Assembly (NCBI GenBank): GCA_900544235.1
Contig: UQUL01000065.1
Location: forward strand, 1 to 7,090
Source of the DNA: an uncultured Collinsella sp.
GTDB lineage: Bacteria; Actinomycetota; Coriobacteriia; Coriobacteriales; Coriobacteriaceae
DNA: 7,090 nt
Reading direction: 5' to 3'
The stretch's first letter is position 1; each line of letters begins with the position of its first letter. Below are positions 1-7,027 of the stretch, in pieces. The translations under genes were made by a program, and so were the position numbers. The notes beneath the pieces were generated by a model. The model saw nothing but the letters and a program-made list of their open reading frames with translations. It did no database searches and was not told the DNA's origin.

Positions 1-27
1 AACAGGAGGCCACTTAATGTGGCCTCC
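1..27 (-). terminator. Probable intrinsic terminator of the operon (cut by window edge)
   Basis: Positions 5-13 and 19-27 form a perfect 9-bp GC-rich inverted repeat around a 5-base loop (GGAGGCCAC / GTGGCCTCC). It lies about 80 bases downstream of the stop codon of the last gene. On the minus strand the bases after the stem are TGTT, then the window ends, so the T run expected of a rho-independent terminator is only partly visible. On the plus strand no T run follows the stem, which favours function on the minus strand. It could also serve a convergent gene outside the window. Confidence 0.75.
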
Positions 28-108
28 GTCGTGAGCAGGACTGTAGAGCAGGAAAGTTCATATGCGGCCGCTGGCGCCCGGGCAGCGTCGGGGACCGCAC
101 CCGTACGA

Positions 109-2493
109 CTACAGCGTCATGTTTGGATCGGCGTCGACGTCGAACGGCGAGATTTCGCCTCGGTCGAATTTACGGCGGGCGACCTCCGCGATCATGGCTG
201 CGTTGTCGGTACAGGCAGACAAGGGCGGCACCGTCACGCGGATGCCCTGGCGTCCGAGCTTCTTGATCATCATCTCGCGCAGATGCGGGTTAGCCGAGAC
301 GCCGCCACCGATGCAGTATTCCTTGCATCCGGTAGCGTGCAGTGCGTTTTTGGCCTTCTTGTACTGCACGTCAAAGACAGCTGCCTCAAACGAAGCCGCC
401 AGATCGGGCAGGTGAATCGTGCGCCCGGCCTTGGTCTCTTGCTCGATGTAGAGCGTCACCGCCGTCTTGAGGCCCGAAAGCGAGAAACGATAGTCTCCCC
501 TGCTGTTAAGCGCGCGGGGAAAATCGATCGCGCGGGGATTGCCTGTCTCGGCCAGCTTGGAGATGATGGGGCCACCGGGATAGCCCAAACCCAACGCCTT
601 GGCTACCTTGTCGAAGGCCTCACCCACGGCATCGTCGAGCGTCTCTCCGAGCACCTCGTAGTCGCCCCATGCCTTTACGTGCACGAGCATGGTGTGCCCG
701 CCCGAGACAAGCGTGAAGATAAACGGAGGCTTGAGGTCGGGCTGCGCCAACAGGTTGGCGAACAAGTGGCCCTCCAGATGATTGACGCACACGAGCGGCT
801 TGCCGGCAGCATACGCAAAGCCCTTGGCAAAGGCGACACCCACCACCAGGGCACCCACCAGGCCCGGACCTTGCGTCACGCCCACGGCGGCAAGCTCGCT
901 GGGGGCAATGGCTCCACCCTCAAGACCAAGCGATGCTGCGGCATCCTCAAGCGCCGCATCCACGACACTCACAATCACCTCAACGTGTTTGCGCGAGGCG
1001 ATCTCGGGCACCACGCCGCCAAAGCGGGCATGAAAATCAATCTGTGTCGACACCTGGTTGGCCAGCATATTGCCATCCGCATCGATAATCGCCACGGCCG
1101 TCTCGTCGCAGGAACTCTCGATAGCGAGCACTAGGCGACGGCGCTCAATTTCAGCGCGCTCCTCAACGGTTCGCTCGGGCGCAGGCAGCGGCCATACACG
1201 CTGCTCAGCCGCCGTCGGCTCGGGCGAAGCGTTGTCGACCGGGAGCACCAAGGGCAGCGGCGCCGTCATGACGATGGCATCTTTGCCAACACCGTAGTAA
1301 CCGCGGCGACGGCCAGCCTCGGTAAAGCCCAGAGCGTTATAAAGCGCGATCGCTCCCTCGTTACCGTCCTCGACCTCGAGCGAAGCCGTGGTGCAGCCGA
1401 GCATCTGGGCATCATAGCTCACATGCGACAGCAGCTTGCGGGCAATGCCCTCACGGCGATGTGCCGGGTCGACGGCGACATCCAGAATCTGCACATCACC
1501 GTCCACGACCATACCGCCGGCAATGCCCAGCAGCTTGCCGTCGTCGTGTGCCACCCACCAACTACGCGGCACAGCGACGTCCTCGCCCAGTTCGGACAGG
1601 AACATGCCCGGCGTCCACGCCTCGTGTCCGGCACCTTCAAAGCAGGCAGCCTCCAGCGTGCTCGCGCCCTCGGCATCCGCCGCGCCCATGGGACGGAACT
1701 GCAGATGACGACCGGCGAGCTCATCGGCAACGCCCGTAATTTCGCTCTGCGCACTCTCGGCAAGACCAAGACGCTTGCGCTCGTTTTCCTCGGCATCAGA
1801 AAGGCGCGTGTAAATCGGCAGGACGCGAGCCGGATCGCCGTCACCCGCAGCGTGCGCGAGCAGCAAGCCCTCGCCCGAAGGCCACCACAGGTCGCGCTCC
1901 ACGCAGCGGGCGGTCTCGTCCTCACCCAACAGCTTGCCATAGCGCACGAGACCGTCACCAGTCAGCTGAACCTGGTCCCAGTCCGCTGCTTGGCGCCACC
2001 CATCGAGCGCCACGGCGACCTTGACCACGTGCTCGCGCTCAAATTGACGCTCGGGACCCTCATCGACCAGCATATACAACGCCGGATATACCTCACCGCG
2101 CATAGCATCGGCCAAGATACCAAGCTTGCCGCGCACGCCAGCCTTCCACGCCGTCCAAGCGCAAGCGTCAAGCGTCGACACGCCCAGCAGCGGAACATTG
2201 GCACCGCGCGCGAGGCCCTTGGCAGTGGAGATGCCGATGCGCACACCCGTAAAGGACCCCGGGCCGCGACCGACCACGTAGCAACCAACATCGCTGCGAT
2301 CCAGACCGGCTTGAGCCAGCACGCCATCAACGGTATTCACGAGCTCAACGTTGGCGTGACGGCGACACATGTGGTCGCCACTCGCGAGCTTCGTCTCGCC
2401 CGTCTGCCCATCAATCCAACTTGCCGCGCAGGCAAGCATGTCGGTCGAGGTATCGAGCGCCACCACCAGCGCGTTGTCGTTATGCAAGCTCAT
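109..2493 (-). CDS. tsaB/rimI/tsaD: TsaB-RimI-TsaD triple fusion: t6A tRNA modification proteins with ribosomal protein acetyltransferase
   Basis: A 794-residue cytoplasmic protein with three complete domains. Residues 8-245 are TsaB, the dimerization partner in N6-threonylcarbamoyladenosine (t6A37) synthesis (GRGPGSFTGVRIG at 75-87; LPIYTRLSDAE at 225-235). Residues about 262-412 are a GNAT acetyltransferase of the RimI type, which acetylates the N-terminal Ala of ribosomal protein S18 (acetyl-CoA loop HRREGIA at 345-351; LEV at 372-374; GYYGVG at 398-403). After a Pro/Ala/Glu-rich linker (about 413-450), residues 451-794 are TsaD, which transfers threonylcarbamoyl to tRNA (ESSCDET from 459; metal ligands in NHLEGH with His572 and His576; SGGHT at 597-601; GVSAN at 731-735; CTDNA at 761-765). 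Each part has normal family length and no key motif is lost. ATG at 2493 is preferred, with AAGG 9 bases upstream. A TTG at 2511 would add six residues but has no well-spaced ribosome site. The start overlaps tsaE by 14 bases, implying coupling. Confidence 0.95.
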   Translation of the reverse strand: MSLHNDNALVVALDTSTDMLACAASWIDGQTGETKLASGDHMCRRHANVELVNTVDGVLAQAGLDRSDVGCYVVGRGPGSFTGVRIGISTAKGLARGANVPLLGVSTLDACAWTAWKAGVRGKLGILADAMRGEVYPALYMLVDEGPERQFEREHVVKVAVALDGWRQAADWDQVQLTGDGLVRYGKLLGEDETARCVERDLWWPSGEGLLLAHAAGDGDPARVLPIYTRLSDAEENERKRLGLAESAQSEITGVADELAGRHLQFRPMGAADAEGASTLEAACFEGAGHEAWTPGMFLSELGEDVAVPRSWWVAHDDGKLLGIAGGMVVDGDVQILDVAVDPAHRREGIARKLLSHVSYDAQMLGCTTASLEVEDGNEGAIALYNALGFTEAGRRRGYYGVGKDAIVMTAPLPLVLPVDNASPEPTAAEQRVWPLPAPERTVEERAEIERRRLVLAIESSCDETAVAIIDADGNMLANQVSTQIDFHARFGGVVPEIASRKHVEVIVSVVDAALEDAAASLGLEGGAIAPSELAAVGVTQGPGLVGALVVGVAFAKGFAYAAGKPLVCVNHLEGHLFANLLAQPDLKPPFIFTLVSGGHTMLVHVKAWGDYEVLGETLDDAVGEAFDKVAKALGLGYPGGPIISKLAETGNPRAIDFPRALNSRGDYRFSLSGLKTAVTLYIEQETKAGRTIHLPDLAASFEAAVFDVQYKKAKNALHATGCKEYCIGGGVSANPHLREMMIKKLGRQGIRVTVPPLSACTDNAAMIAEVARRKFDRGEISPFDVDADPNMTL

Positions 2494-2986
2494 CTTGTAC
2501 AGCCTTATCAATCAAATGGGAAAGCTCCATTGCGCGGTCACCGTGCGCCTCGAGCGTTATCGTTCGCACATCACTGTCGCCCTCATCACGCTTGAGCGTC
2601 ACCGAAAGATACTCATCCGTCAGCTCGTCCTGGAATTGTTCGCCCCATTCCAGCAGGCAAGCACCCTCGTAGCCCAGCACATCGAAAATGCCCGTATCCT
2701 CGAGCTCGTAGGCATGCTCCAGGCGGTATAGATCAAAGTGAAACAGCGGAATACGACCTTGATCGTGAACGGCCATGAGCGCAAACGTAGGACTCGTAAC
2801 CATATGCCCATCGCCCAGCCCGCGCGAGACGCCCTTGGTAAAGTGAGTTTTGCCCACTCCCAGGCCACCGGTCAGGATGAGCACATCGCCGTCCTCAAGG
2901 CACGGTGCAATTAGCTCGCCAAAGTACTCCGTATCGGCAGCGCAAGTCGTTTTGTAAGTACCTACCCCCAGGCGCTCCAGGGACAT
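2480..2986 (-). CDS. tsaE: tRNA threonylcarbamoyladenosine biosynthesis ATPase TsaE
   Basis: This 168-residue P-loop ATPase works with TsaB and TsaD in the last step of t6A37 formation on tRNAs reading ANN codons. In the family it binds near the TsaB-TsaD interface and is needed for repeated turnover. Visible motifs are the Walker A GGLGVGKT (40-47, Lys46, Thr47), the switch-like SPTF (65-68), HFDLYRL (83-89) and LLEWGEQF with Glu113-Trp114, all typical of TsaE. The length is usual (about 150-170). The ATG at 2986 has AAGGAG at 2992-2997 with 5-base spacing, so the start is secure. It follows udg by 12 bases, and its last 14 bases overlap the start of the fusion carrying its partners, so all three Tsa proteins of the complex are encoded together. 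The enzyme that makes the intermediate, TsaC/Sua5, is not in the window. Confidence 0.96.
   Translation of the reverse strand: MSLERLGVGTYKTTCAADTEYFGELIAPCLEDGDVLILTGGLGVGKTHFTKGVSRGLGDGHMVTSPTFALMAVHDQGRIPLFHFDLYRLEHAYELEDTGIFDVLGYEGACLLEWGEQFQDELTDEYLSVTLKRDEGDSDVRTITLEAHGDRAMELSHLIDKAVQDELA
2503..2506 (-). promoter_or_regulatory. Ribosome binding site deciding the tsaB/rimI/tsaD start
   Basis: AAGG on the minus strand, 9 bases before ATG 2493 and inside the end of tsaE. It is modest, but the alternative TTG at 2511 lacks a suitably spaced site. Re-initiation by ribosomes finishing tsaE at 2480 could add to it. Confidence 0.55.
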
Positions 2987-2998
2987 ATATGCTCCTTA

Positions 2999-3619
2999 TT
3001 ATTCCGAGGCGTCCTCTGGTGCGGGATGTCGCTCCAGATAATCGCCCAGCATCTTAAAGTCTTCCTCCAGCAGCTCCTGCCACGCCGGATTGCGCAGCGC
3101 TGCTGCCGGATGAAAAGTAGGCATTACTACAAAATGCCCCATCTGGTGGAACCTACCGCGCAGCTTAGTAATGCCAATCTCGGTCTTAAGCACAAAGTGC
3201 GTCGCGGGGTTGCCGAGCGTCACGATAATATCGGGCCAGATGCTTCGAATCTGCTCACGCAAAAACGGCGAGCAAGCCAGCACTTCCTCGGGACGCGGAT
3301 TGCGGTTTCCCGGCGGGCGGCACTTAAGCACATTGGCAATGTAGACGTCTTCGCGTTTGAGCCCCGCCAGCGACAAAATGCCGTTGAGGTCTTCTCCCGC
3401 CGCCCCCACAAACGGTTCGCCCTGCAAATCCTCGTTGCGACCCGGCGCCTCACCGATAAACATGACGCGGGCGCGGGGGTTTCCCACGCCAAACACGATA
3501 TTGTGACGCGACTGGTAGAGCTGGCAGAGGTGACAATCGCCCAGAACGGCCTCGATCTCCTCGAGTGCGACCTCACGTGGTGCCTGATGGGTATGGCCGG
3601 GGATGTGCATGACGCCCAT
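2999..3619 (-). CDS. Uracil-DNA glycosylase, family 4-like with a 4Fe-4S cluster
   Basis: A 206-residue DNA repair enzyme that removes uracil arising from cytosine deamination or dUTP incorporation. The family 4 signature is clear: GEAPGRNEDLQGEPFVGAAG at 56-75 (motif I with GEAPG), motif II HPAAALRNP at 170-178, and four cysteines in the cluster-binding pattern: Cys29-x2-Cys32 and Cys100-x15-Cys116. The length agrees with family 4 enzymes (about 190-220). The ATG at 3619 has AGGAG at 3625-3629 with 5-base spacing, overlapping the alr stop; a second ATG at 3610 has no better site. It lies 8 bases after alr and 12 before tsaE, so it is inside the operon. Family 4 enzymes are often annotated udg, and some older annotations call this family a phage polymerase-related protein; the cysteines and motifs argue for glycosylase. 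Confidence 0.93.
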   Translation of the reverse strand: MGVMHIPGHTHQAPREVALEEIEAVLGDCHLCQLYQSRHNIVFGVGNPRARVMFIGEAPGRNEDLQGEPFVGAAGEDLNGILSLAGLKREDVYIANVLKCRPPGNRNPRPEEVLACSPFLREQIRSIWPDIIVTLGNPATHFVLKTEIGITKLRGRFHQMGHFVVMPTFHPAAALRNPAWQELLEEDFKMLGDYLERHPAPEDASE

Positions 3620-3627
3620 GGCGACTC

Positions 3628-4773
3628 CTACACGTAGACCTTGTCGAGGCGCATGCCAAAGCCGCAGGCGACCTCGTAGTTAATCGTTCCGCGCAGTCGG
3701 GCCATCTCGTCCATAGTGATCTCGGCATCGCCATCGCGGCCGACAATAATCATCTCGTCACCATACTCGGCCTCGGGAATCTCGTGTGCCGGGTTGGACT
3801 GAATGGCGACCATAAACTGGTCCATGCAGATATTGCCAACCTGATGCACGCGCTCGCCGCGATACAGCACATCCATACGATTGGAAAGCGTACGCGATAG
3901 GCCGTCGGCATAACCGATCGGCAGCGTGCAGATCTGAACGCGCGTGCGCGGTACGCGGTAGGTAAAACCGTAGCCCACGCCCTCACCCATCGCAGGGTGT
4001 GCCACACGCGTCACGCGCGCATGGACGCTCATAACGGGATCAAGCTGCATCACGCGGCCACTCAGCTCGCACGGCTGCATGCCATACAAGCCAACGCCGG
4101 CGCGAATCATATCAAAATGCATCGAGGGGTCGAGCATCGAGGACGGCGTGTTGGCGCAGTGCACGATACCGCACTCAAAGCCCGCATCCTTAATGGCCTG
4201 AACGGCCTCGGTAAAGCGCTGACACTGCAGTTTGTAGTCCCAGCCCGAAGGTTCATCGGCCGTGGCGAAGTGCGTAAATACGCCGTCGCACTGAATACCG
4301 CGATGGAAATTAATACCGCGCACAAAGTCGAGCACCTGCGTGTAGTGTACGCCGATACGATTCATACCTGTCTCGATGGCGAGATGATACTTGCCCACCT
4401 TGCCCGCCGCGACGGCACATTCGCCATACGCAAGAGCAAAGTCAGACGTATAGACCGAGGGCATGATATCAAACTCGAGCAACGTCGGAATGGCCTCGAT
4501 AGGCGGCTCGCTTAGGATGAGGATGGGCTTCGTAATCCCGCCCTGTCGGAGCTCAATGCCCTCGTTAACCGTCGCCACGGCAAACATGTCGGCACCGGCC
4601 GAATACATGATCTTGGCGCACTCAACAGCTCCATGACCATAAGCATCGGCCTTGACCACGCAGCACAGGCGCTGACGTGGATTCAGCAAGTTCTTATAGG
4701 CCCTCGTGTTGCGACGGAGCGCCCCACGGTCGATCTCGACCCAGGACCAGCGCGTCAAATCGGCTTTATTCAT
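3628..4773 (-). CDS. alr: Alanine racemase (PLP-dependent)
   Basis: This 381-residue cytoplasmic enzyme interconverts L- and D-alanine and supplies D-Ala for peptidoglycan. The N-terminal TIM barrel carries the PLP site VVKADAYGHGA (39-49), with Lys41 as Schiff-base lysine. GMNRIG (136-141) holds the pyridine-contacting Arg139, and GVGLYGMQP lies at 226-234. The C-terminal beta domain has the second catalytic base, Tyr268 in GYGFTY (267-272), then PIGYADGLSR (285-294) and the conserved CMDQFMV (316-322). Length is normal (about 360-390). The ATG at 4773 begins 2 bases after the nnr stop. Only a weak GGA lies 9 bases upstream, so translation is probably coupled to nnr. The barrel start WVEIDRGALRRN fits this start. 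Confidence 0.97.
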   Translation of the reverse strand: MNKADLTRWSWVEIDRGALRRNTRAYKNLLNPRQRLCCVVKADAYGHGAVECAKIMYSAGADMFAVATVNEGIELRQGGITKPILILSEPPIEAIPTLLEFDIMPSVYTSDFALAYGECAVAAGKVGKYHLAIETGMNRIGVHYTQVLDFVRGINFHRGIQCDGVFTHFATADEPSGWDYKLQCQRFTEAVQAIKDAGFECGIVHCANTPSSMLDPSMHFDMIRAGVGLYGMQPCELSGRVMQLDPVMSVHARVTRVAHPAMGEGVGYGFTYRVPRTRVQICTLPIGYADGLSRTLSNRMDVLYRGERVHQVGNICMDQFMVAIQSNPAHEIPEAEYGDEMIIVGRDGDAEITMDEMARLRGTINYEVACGFGMRLDKVYV

Positions 4774-4775
4774 GA

Positions 4776-6392
4776 TTAGTCATCCGACCCTTCGTCCATG
4801 ATTCCCAGATCTTCGAGCGCATCCTTTGCCGCCAGCTCCATAGCAGGACCAATCAAGTCGATAAGATCGGTCGCGATAACGCTCTTCTCACCATACTCCG
4901 TCGCCGCGGCAAAACCGGCGTAGCTGTGAAGTGCGACGGCGTACGAATACAGCAACTCCCAACGATCCATCTCGTCGCGCATGGTGGCAAGCGTGCCGGC
5001 CAAAATACCCGCGAGAACATCACCCGAACCGGCAGTTGCCAGAGAAGCCGGACCCGAAAGTGGCAGCAGCACACGCTCAACGCCACAGATAGCCGTCGTC
5101 GGCCCCTTGGCAATGACCACCAGATTGTCGGAGCCTGCAGCCCAGACAACCTTCTGCGCGGCTGCAATCGCGGTACCAAGGTCGTTCACCTCGTCACCGG
5201 CAACCAGACGCGAAAGCTCACGATAGTGCGGCGTCATAACCAACGGCTGCTCGCGACGATACATCTCGGGGTTACTATCAATACCGTCAATGGCAATCTT
5301 AGCAAGGCAGTTGAGTGCATCGGCATCCAAAATAAGCGGTACATCAAGCTCGAGCAAGCCCGAAACCACCTGCATAGCGCCGGCAGACGTCGTCATACCG
5401 GGACCGCACAGTACGCAGCTGTACTTCTTTGCAATCTCGCACACCGTCATGCGCGCAGCGGCGCCAAAGGAGCCGCGGGAATCAGACGGAATAGCAAAGA
5501 CGGGAATCGAAGGAAGTGCAATGCGAATAAGATTAGCGCAGGCGTCAGGAGCCGCGACTGCCACGTAACCAGCACCCGCGCGAGCTGCAGACTTGGCCGC
5601 CATAATGGCAGCACCAGGATATTGCGCAGATCCGGCGACAATAAGCACAGAGCCACGGGAATACTTATCGATATTCGTAGGCAGTGGAGCAAAGTAATCA
5701 ACTAAGTCACCGGGCTCGACAATCTCGGCGGCGTGGTCGACATCATCGATGACCTCGTCAAGACGGTCGTAAAGATTGCCGCAGATCAAATCGCCAGCAT
5801 ACTCAGGGCCATCAGCGCTATACAGACCAATCTTGGGCGCAATCATCGTCACCGTATGTTCGGCACGAATGCAGTCGTCATCAACAACGCCCGTCTCGGC
5901 ATTCAGGCCCGAGGGGACATCAATGGATACGACACAATCGGCGCATTCATTGACCGTAGGAATCCAGATGGAGAACGGCGCACGCAGATTCCCATGGAAA
6001 CCGGTACCAAAAATGGCATCGACAACAACATCGGCCTTATCGATCAAAACCTCGAGTTCGTCACGCGAGGGGCCAACGCAAACGTGCACATCGCGGCCGG
6101 CAGTACGACGAGCAACATGACGTGCCAGAGCAGCAGGAATCTCATCCGGCTCAACCGGAGAAACGATATCGACGTCCACGCCCTTATGGCTCAGGATATC
6201 GGCGGCAACCCAACCGTCGCCGCCATTATTACCAAAACCGACCAGAACGAGAACCCGATCGGGATTGAGCTTCAAGACCTCGTTGGCGGCAAACTCACCC
6301 GCTAGCTCCATAAGCTCGGCCTTCGAAGTCCCTTCGCGTTCGATGATATCCTCGAGACGAACGACTTCTTCGGTACTCAAAACCGGTTTCAT
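4776..6392 (-). CDS. nnr: Bifunctional NAD(P)H-hydrate epimerase / ADP-dependent NAD(P)H-hydrate dehydratase
   Basis: A 538-residue metabolite-repair enzyme. The N-terminal YjeF domain (about 1-225) epimerizes R- and S-NAD(P)HX; it shows GFGNNGGDG (52-60), DAIFGTG (125-131) and SIDVPSGLNAETG (156-168). The C-terminal ribokinase-like domain (about 240-515) dehydrates S-NAD(P)HX using ADP; it shows KYSRGSVLIVAGS (243-255), CGPGM (329-333), LILDADALN (353-361), TPH (387-389), KG (429-430) and ATAGSGDVLAG (452-462) with the likely catalytic Asp458. Both domains look complete. The usual TPHPGE loop reads TPHYRE here, a small deviation. The ATG at 6392 directly abuts the acpS stop, with AGGAG at 6398-6402 and 5-base spacing. 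The last 20 residues are an acidic tail (LEDLGIMDEGSDD). Confidence 0.96.
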   Translation of the reverse strand: MKPVLSTEEVVRLEDIIEREGTSKAELMELAGEFAANEVLKLNPDRVLVLVGFGNNGGDGWVAADILSHKGVDVDIVSPVEPDEIPAALARHVARRTAGRDVHVCVGPSRDELEVLIDKADVVVDAIFGTGFHGNLRAPFSIWIPTVNECADCVVSIDVPSGLNAETGVVDDDCIRAEHTVTMIAPKIGLYSADGPEYAGDLICGNLYDRLDEVIDDVDHAAEIVEPGDLVDYFAPLPTNIDKYSRGSVLIVAGSAQYPGAAIMAAKSAARAGAGYVAVAAPDACANLIRIALPSIPVFAIPSDSRGSFGAAARMTVCEIAKKYSCVLCGPGMTTSAGAMQVVSGLLELDVPLILDADALNCLAKIAIDGIDSNPEMYRREQPLVMTPHYRELSRLVAGDEVNDLGTAIAAAQKVVWAAGSDNLVVIAKGPTTAICGVERVLLPLSGPASLATAGSGDVLAGILAGTLATMRDEMDRWELLYSYAVALHSYAGFAAATEYGEKSVIATDLIDLIGPAMELAAKDALEDLGIMDEGSDD

Positions 6393-6932
6393 CTATGCTC
6401 CTAGCGTATCTTGCGAAGCATCGCCCAGGTGCTCCGTCAATGCTGAATTCTGCAGCTGCTCAAGCTCATCTAAAACAGAGCGAGCCTCTTTAAATGTCTG
6501 CGCTACGCGTTTCTTGGTGCTCACCTTTTCATCTTTTGGCTTAGGCCGAGCATCTTCGGTAATCGCGATGGCATTCGCAACGGCTAAGTCTCCTGTAAGC
6601 GTAATGGAAAGAGCGACCTCAACAACACCCAGCTCATGAGCGATCTCGAGTGCACGGCCCGAAAGCAGCGCCTTCGGTTTGCCGAGTTTATCACGCGTTA
6701 CCGAAACATCCTTGCGACCCACGCCTTGACTAAAACCCGTGCCGAGAGCTTTAAGCACCGCCTCGCGCGAAGCAAAGCGGCTCGCATAGTGAGCAGCGGG
6801 ACGCGATGATACATCGCAATACGCACGCTCTTCTTCGGTAAACACACGCCGAGCAAACGACGGCGTCTTTTCAAGAATTGATTTCATCCGGGAAATCTCG
6901 ACGATATCAACGCCGATACCAGCTTCAGCCAT
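6393..6932 (-). CDS. acpS: Holo-[acyl-carrier-protein] synthase with C-terminal extension
   Basis: AcpS transfers the 4'-phosphopantetheine arm of CoA to a serine of acyl carrier protein, activating it for fatty acid synthesis. The 179-residue protein has GIGVDIVEISR (5-15) with metal-binding Asp9, FTEEERAYC (31-39), and SRFASREAVLKALGTG (51-66) with metal-binding Glu57. The third motif, usually S-x-[ST]-H followed by T, D or E, reads SITLTGDLAVANA (109-121), with Leu112 (codon CTT at 6597-6599) where His is expected. Residues 127-179 are a charged, probably helical extension; the usual family length is about 120-130. The start at 6932 is chosen because GGAGGTGA lies at 6935-6942. An ATG at 6944 would place that ribosome site inside the gene and give the extra residues MEVN. 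It heads the operon and abuts nnr. Confidence 0.93.
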   Translation of the reverse strand: MAEAGIGVDIVEISRMKSILEKTPSFARRVFTEEERAYCDVSSRPAAHYASRFASREAVLKALGTGFSQGVGRKDVSVTRDKLGKPKALLSGRALEIAHELGVVEVALSITLTGDLAVANAIAITEDARPKPKDEKVSTKKRVAQTFKEARSVLDELEQLQNSALTEHLGDASQDTLGA

Positions 6933-6934
6933 GT

Positions 6935-6942
6935 TCACCTCC
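6935..6942 (-). promoter_or_regulatory. Strong Shine-Dalgarno sequence of acpS
   Basis: GGAGGTGA on the minus strand is fully complementary to the 16S rRNA 3' end. Its GGAGG core is 5 bases from ATG 6932. It overlaps the upstream in-frame ATG at 6944, which argues against that ATG being used. Confidence 0.85.
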
Positions 6943-6961
6943 ATATCGCACAGACTAAGTT

Positions 6962-6991
6962 ATTGTAGCCCGTTCACAGAAGATGCGACAA
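6962..6991 (-). promoter_or_regulatory. Candidate promoter P2 of the operon (proximal)
   Basis: On the minus strand, TTGTCG (6986-6991) and TACAAT (6962-6967) are separated by 18 bases. The -10 matches consensus at five of six positions and the -35 at four of six. Transcription would start near 6955, leaving a leader of about 22 bases that carries just the Shine-Dalgarno site. This is the best promoter-like pair upstream of acpS, judged by eye. Confidence 0.6.
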
Positions 6992-6997
6992 ACGAGG

Positions 6998-7027
6998 GTT
7001 ATAAAACACAGCTACTATGTGAGACAA
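6998..7027 (-). promoter_or_regulatory. Candidate promoter P1 of the operon (distal)
   Basis: On the minus strand, TTGTCT (7022-7027) and TATAAC (6998-7003) are separated by 18 bases, with five of six -10 matches. It sits exactly 36 bases upstream of P2 and its -35 box overlaps the T run of the upstream hairpin structure. It may be a second start site or chance. Confidence 0.4.

Noticed and set aside
33..53. Direct repeat GAGCAGGA at 33-40 and 46-53
   Set aside because: Only 8 bases and two copies; too short to support a repeat element or operator.
59..82. Dense restriction-site-like palindromes (CATATG, GCGGCCGC, CCCGGG) just past the last stop, suggesting a cloning vector junction
   Set aside because: Such palindromes occur naturally in GC-rich DNA, and both the gene end and the terminator on either side fit one native operon. 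I saw no vector sequence.
2493..2511. TTG at 2511 as start of the fusion protein
   Set aside because: It only adds MIRLYK, has no well-spaced ribosome site, and TsaB proteins normally begin just before the ALDTS strand, which suits ATG 2493.
19..2595. Long plus-strand open frames (19-1134 and 1423-2595) opposite the fusion gene
   Set aside because: They lie antisense to a gene with clear motifs throughout, have Arg/His/Ala-rich translations without recognisable domains, and lack ribosome sites. They are what a GC-rich coding strand produces by chance.
3628..3670. Alr ends in GFGMRLDK where Geobacillus Alr has a PLP-phosphate tyrosine (Tyr354), suggesting altered specificity
   Set aside because: This tyrosine is not universal; the E. 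coli enzymes lack it as I recall, and all catalytic residues are present here.
3026..6305. Other plus-strand open frames opposite udg, alr and nnr (3026-3637, 3997-4515, 4926-5705, 5733-6305)
   Set aside because: Same pattern of antisense shadow, with no family motifs; the minus-strand proteins explain every stretch.
7007..7021. CACA-x7-TGTG inverted repeat inside the P1 spacer as a repressor operator
   Set aside because: Four-base arms are expected by chance in this length and no regulator gene is nearby.
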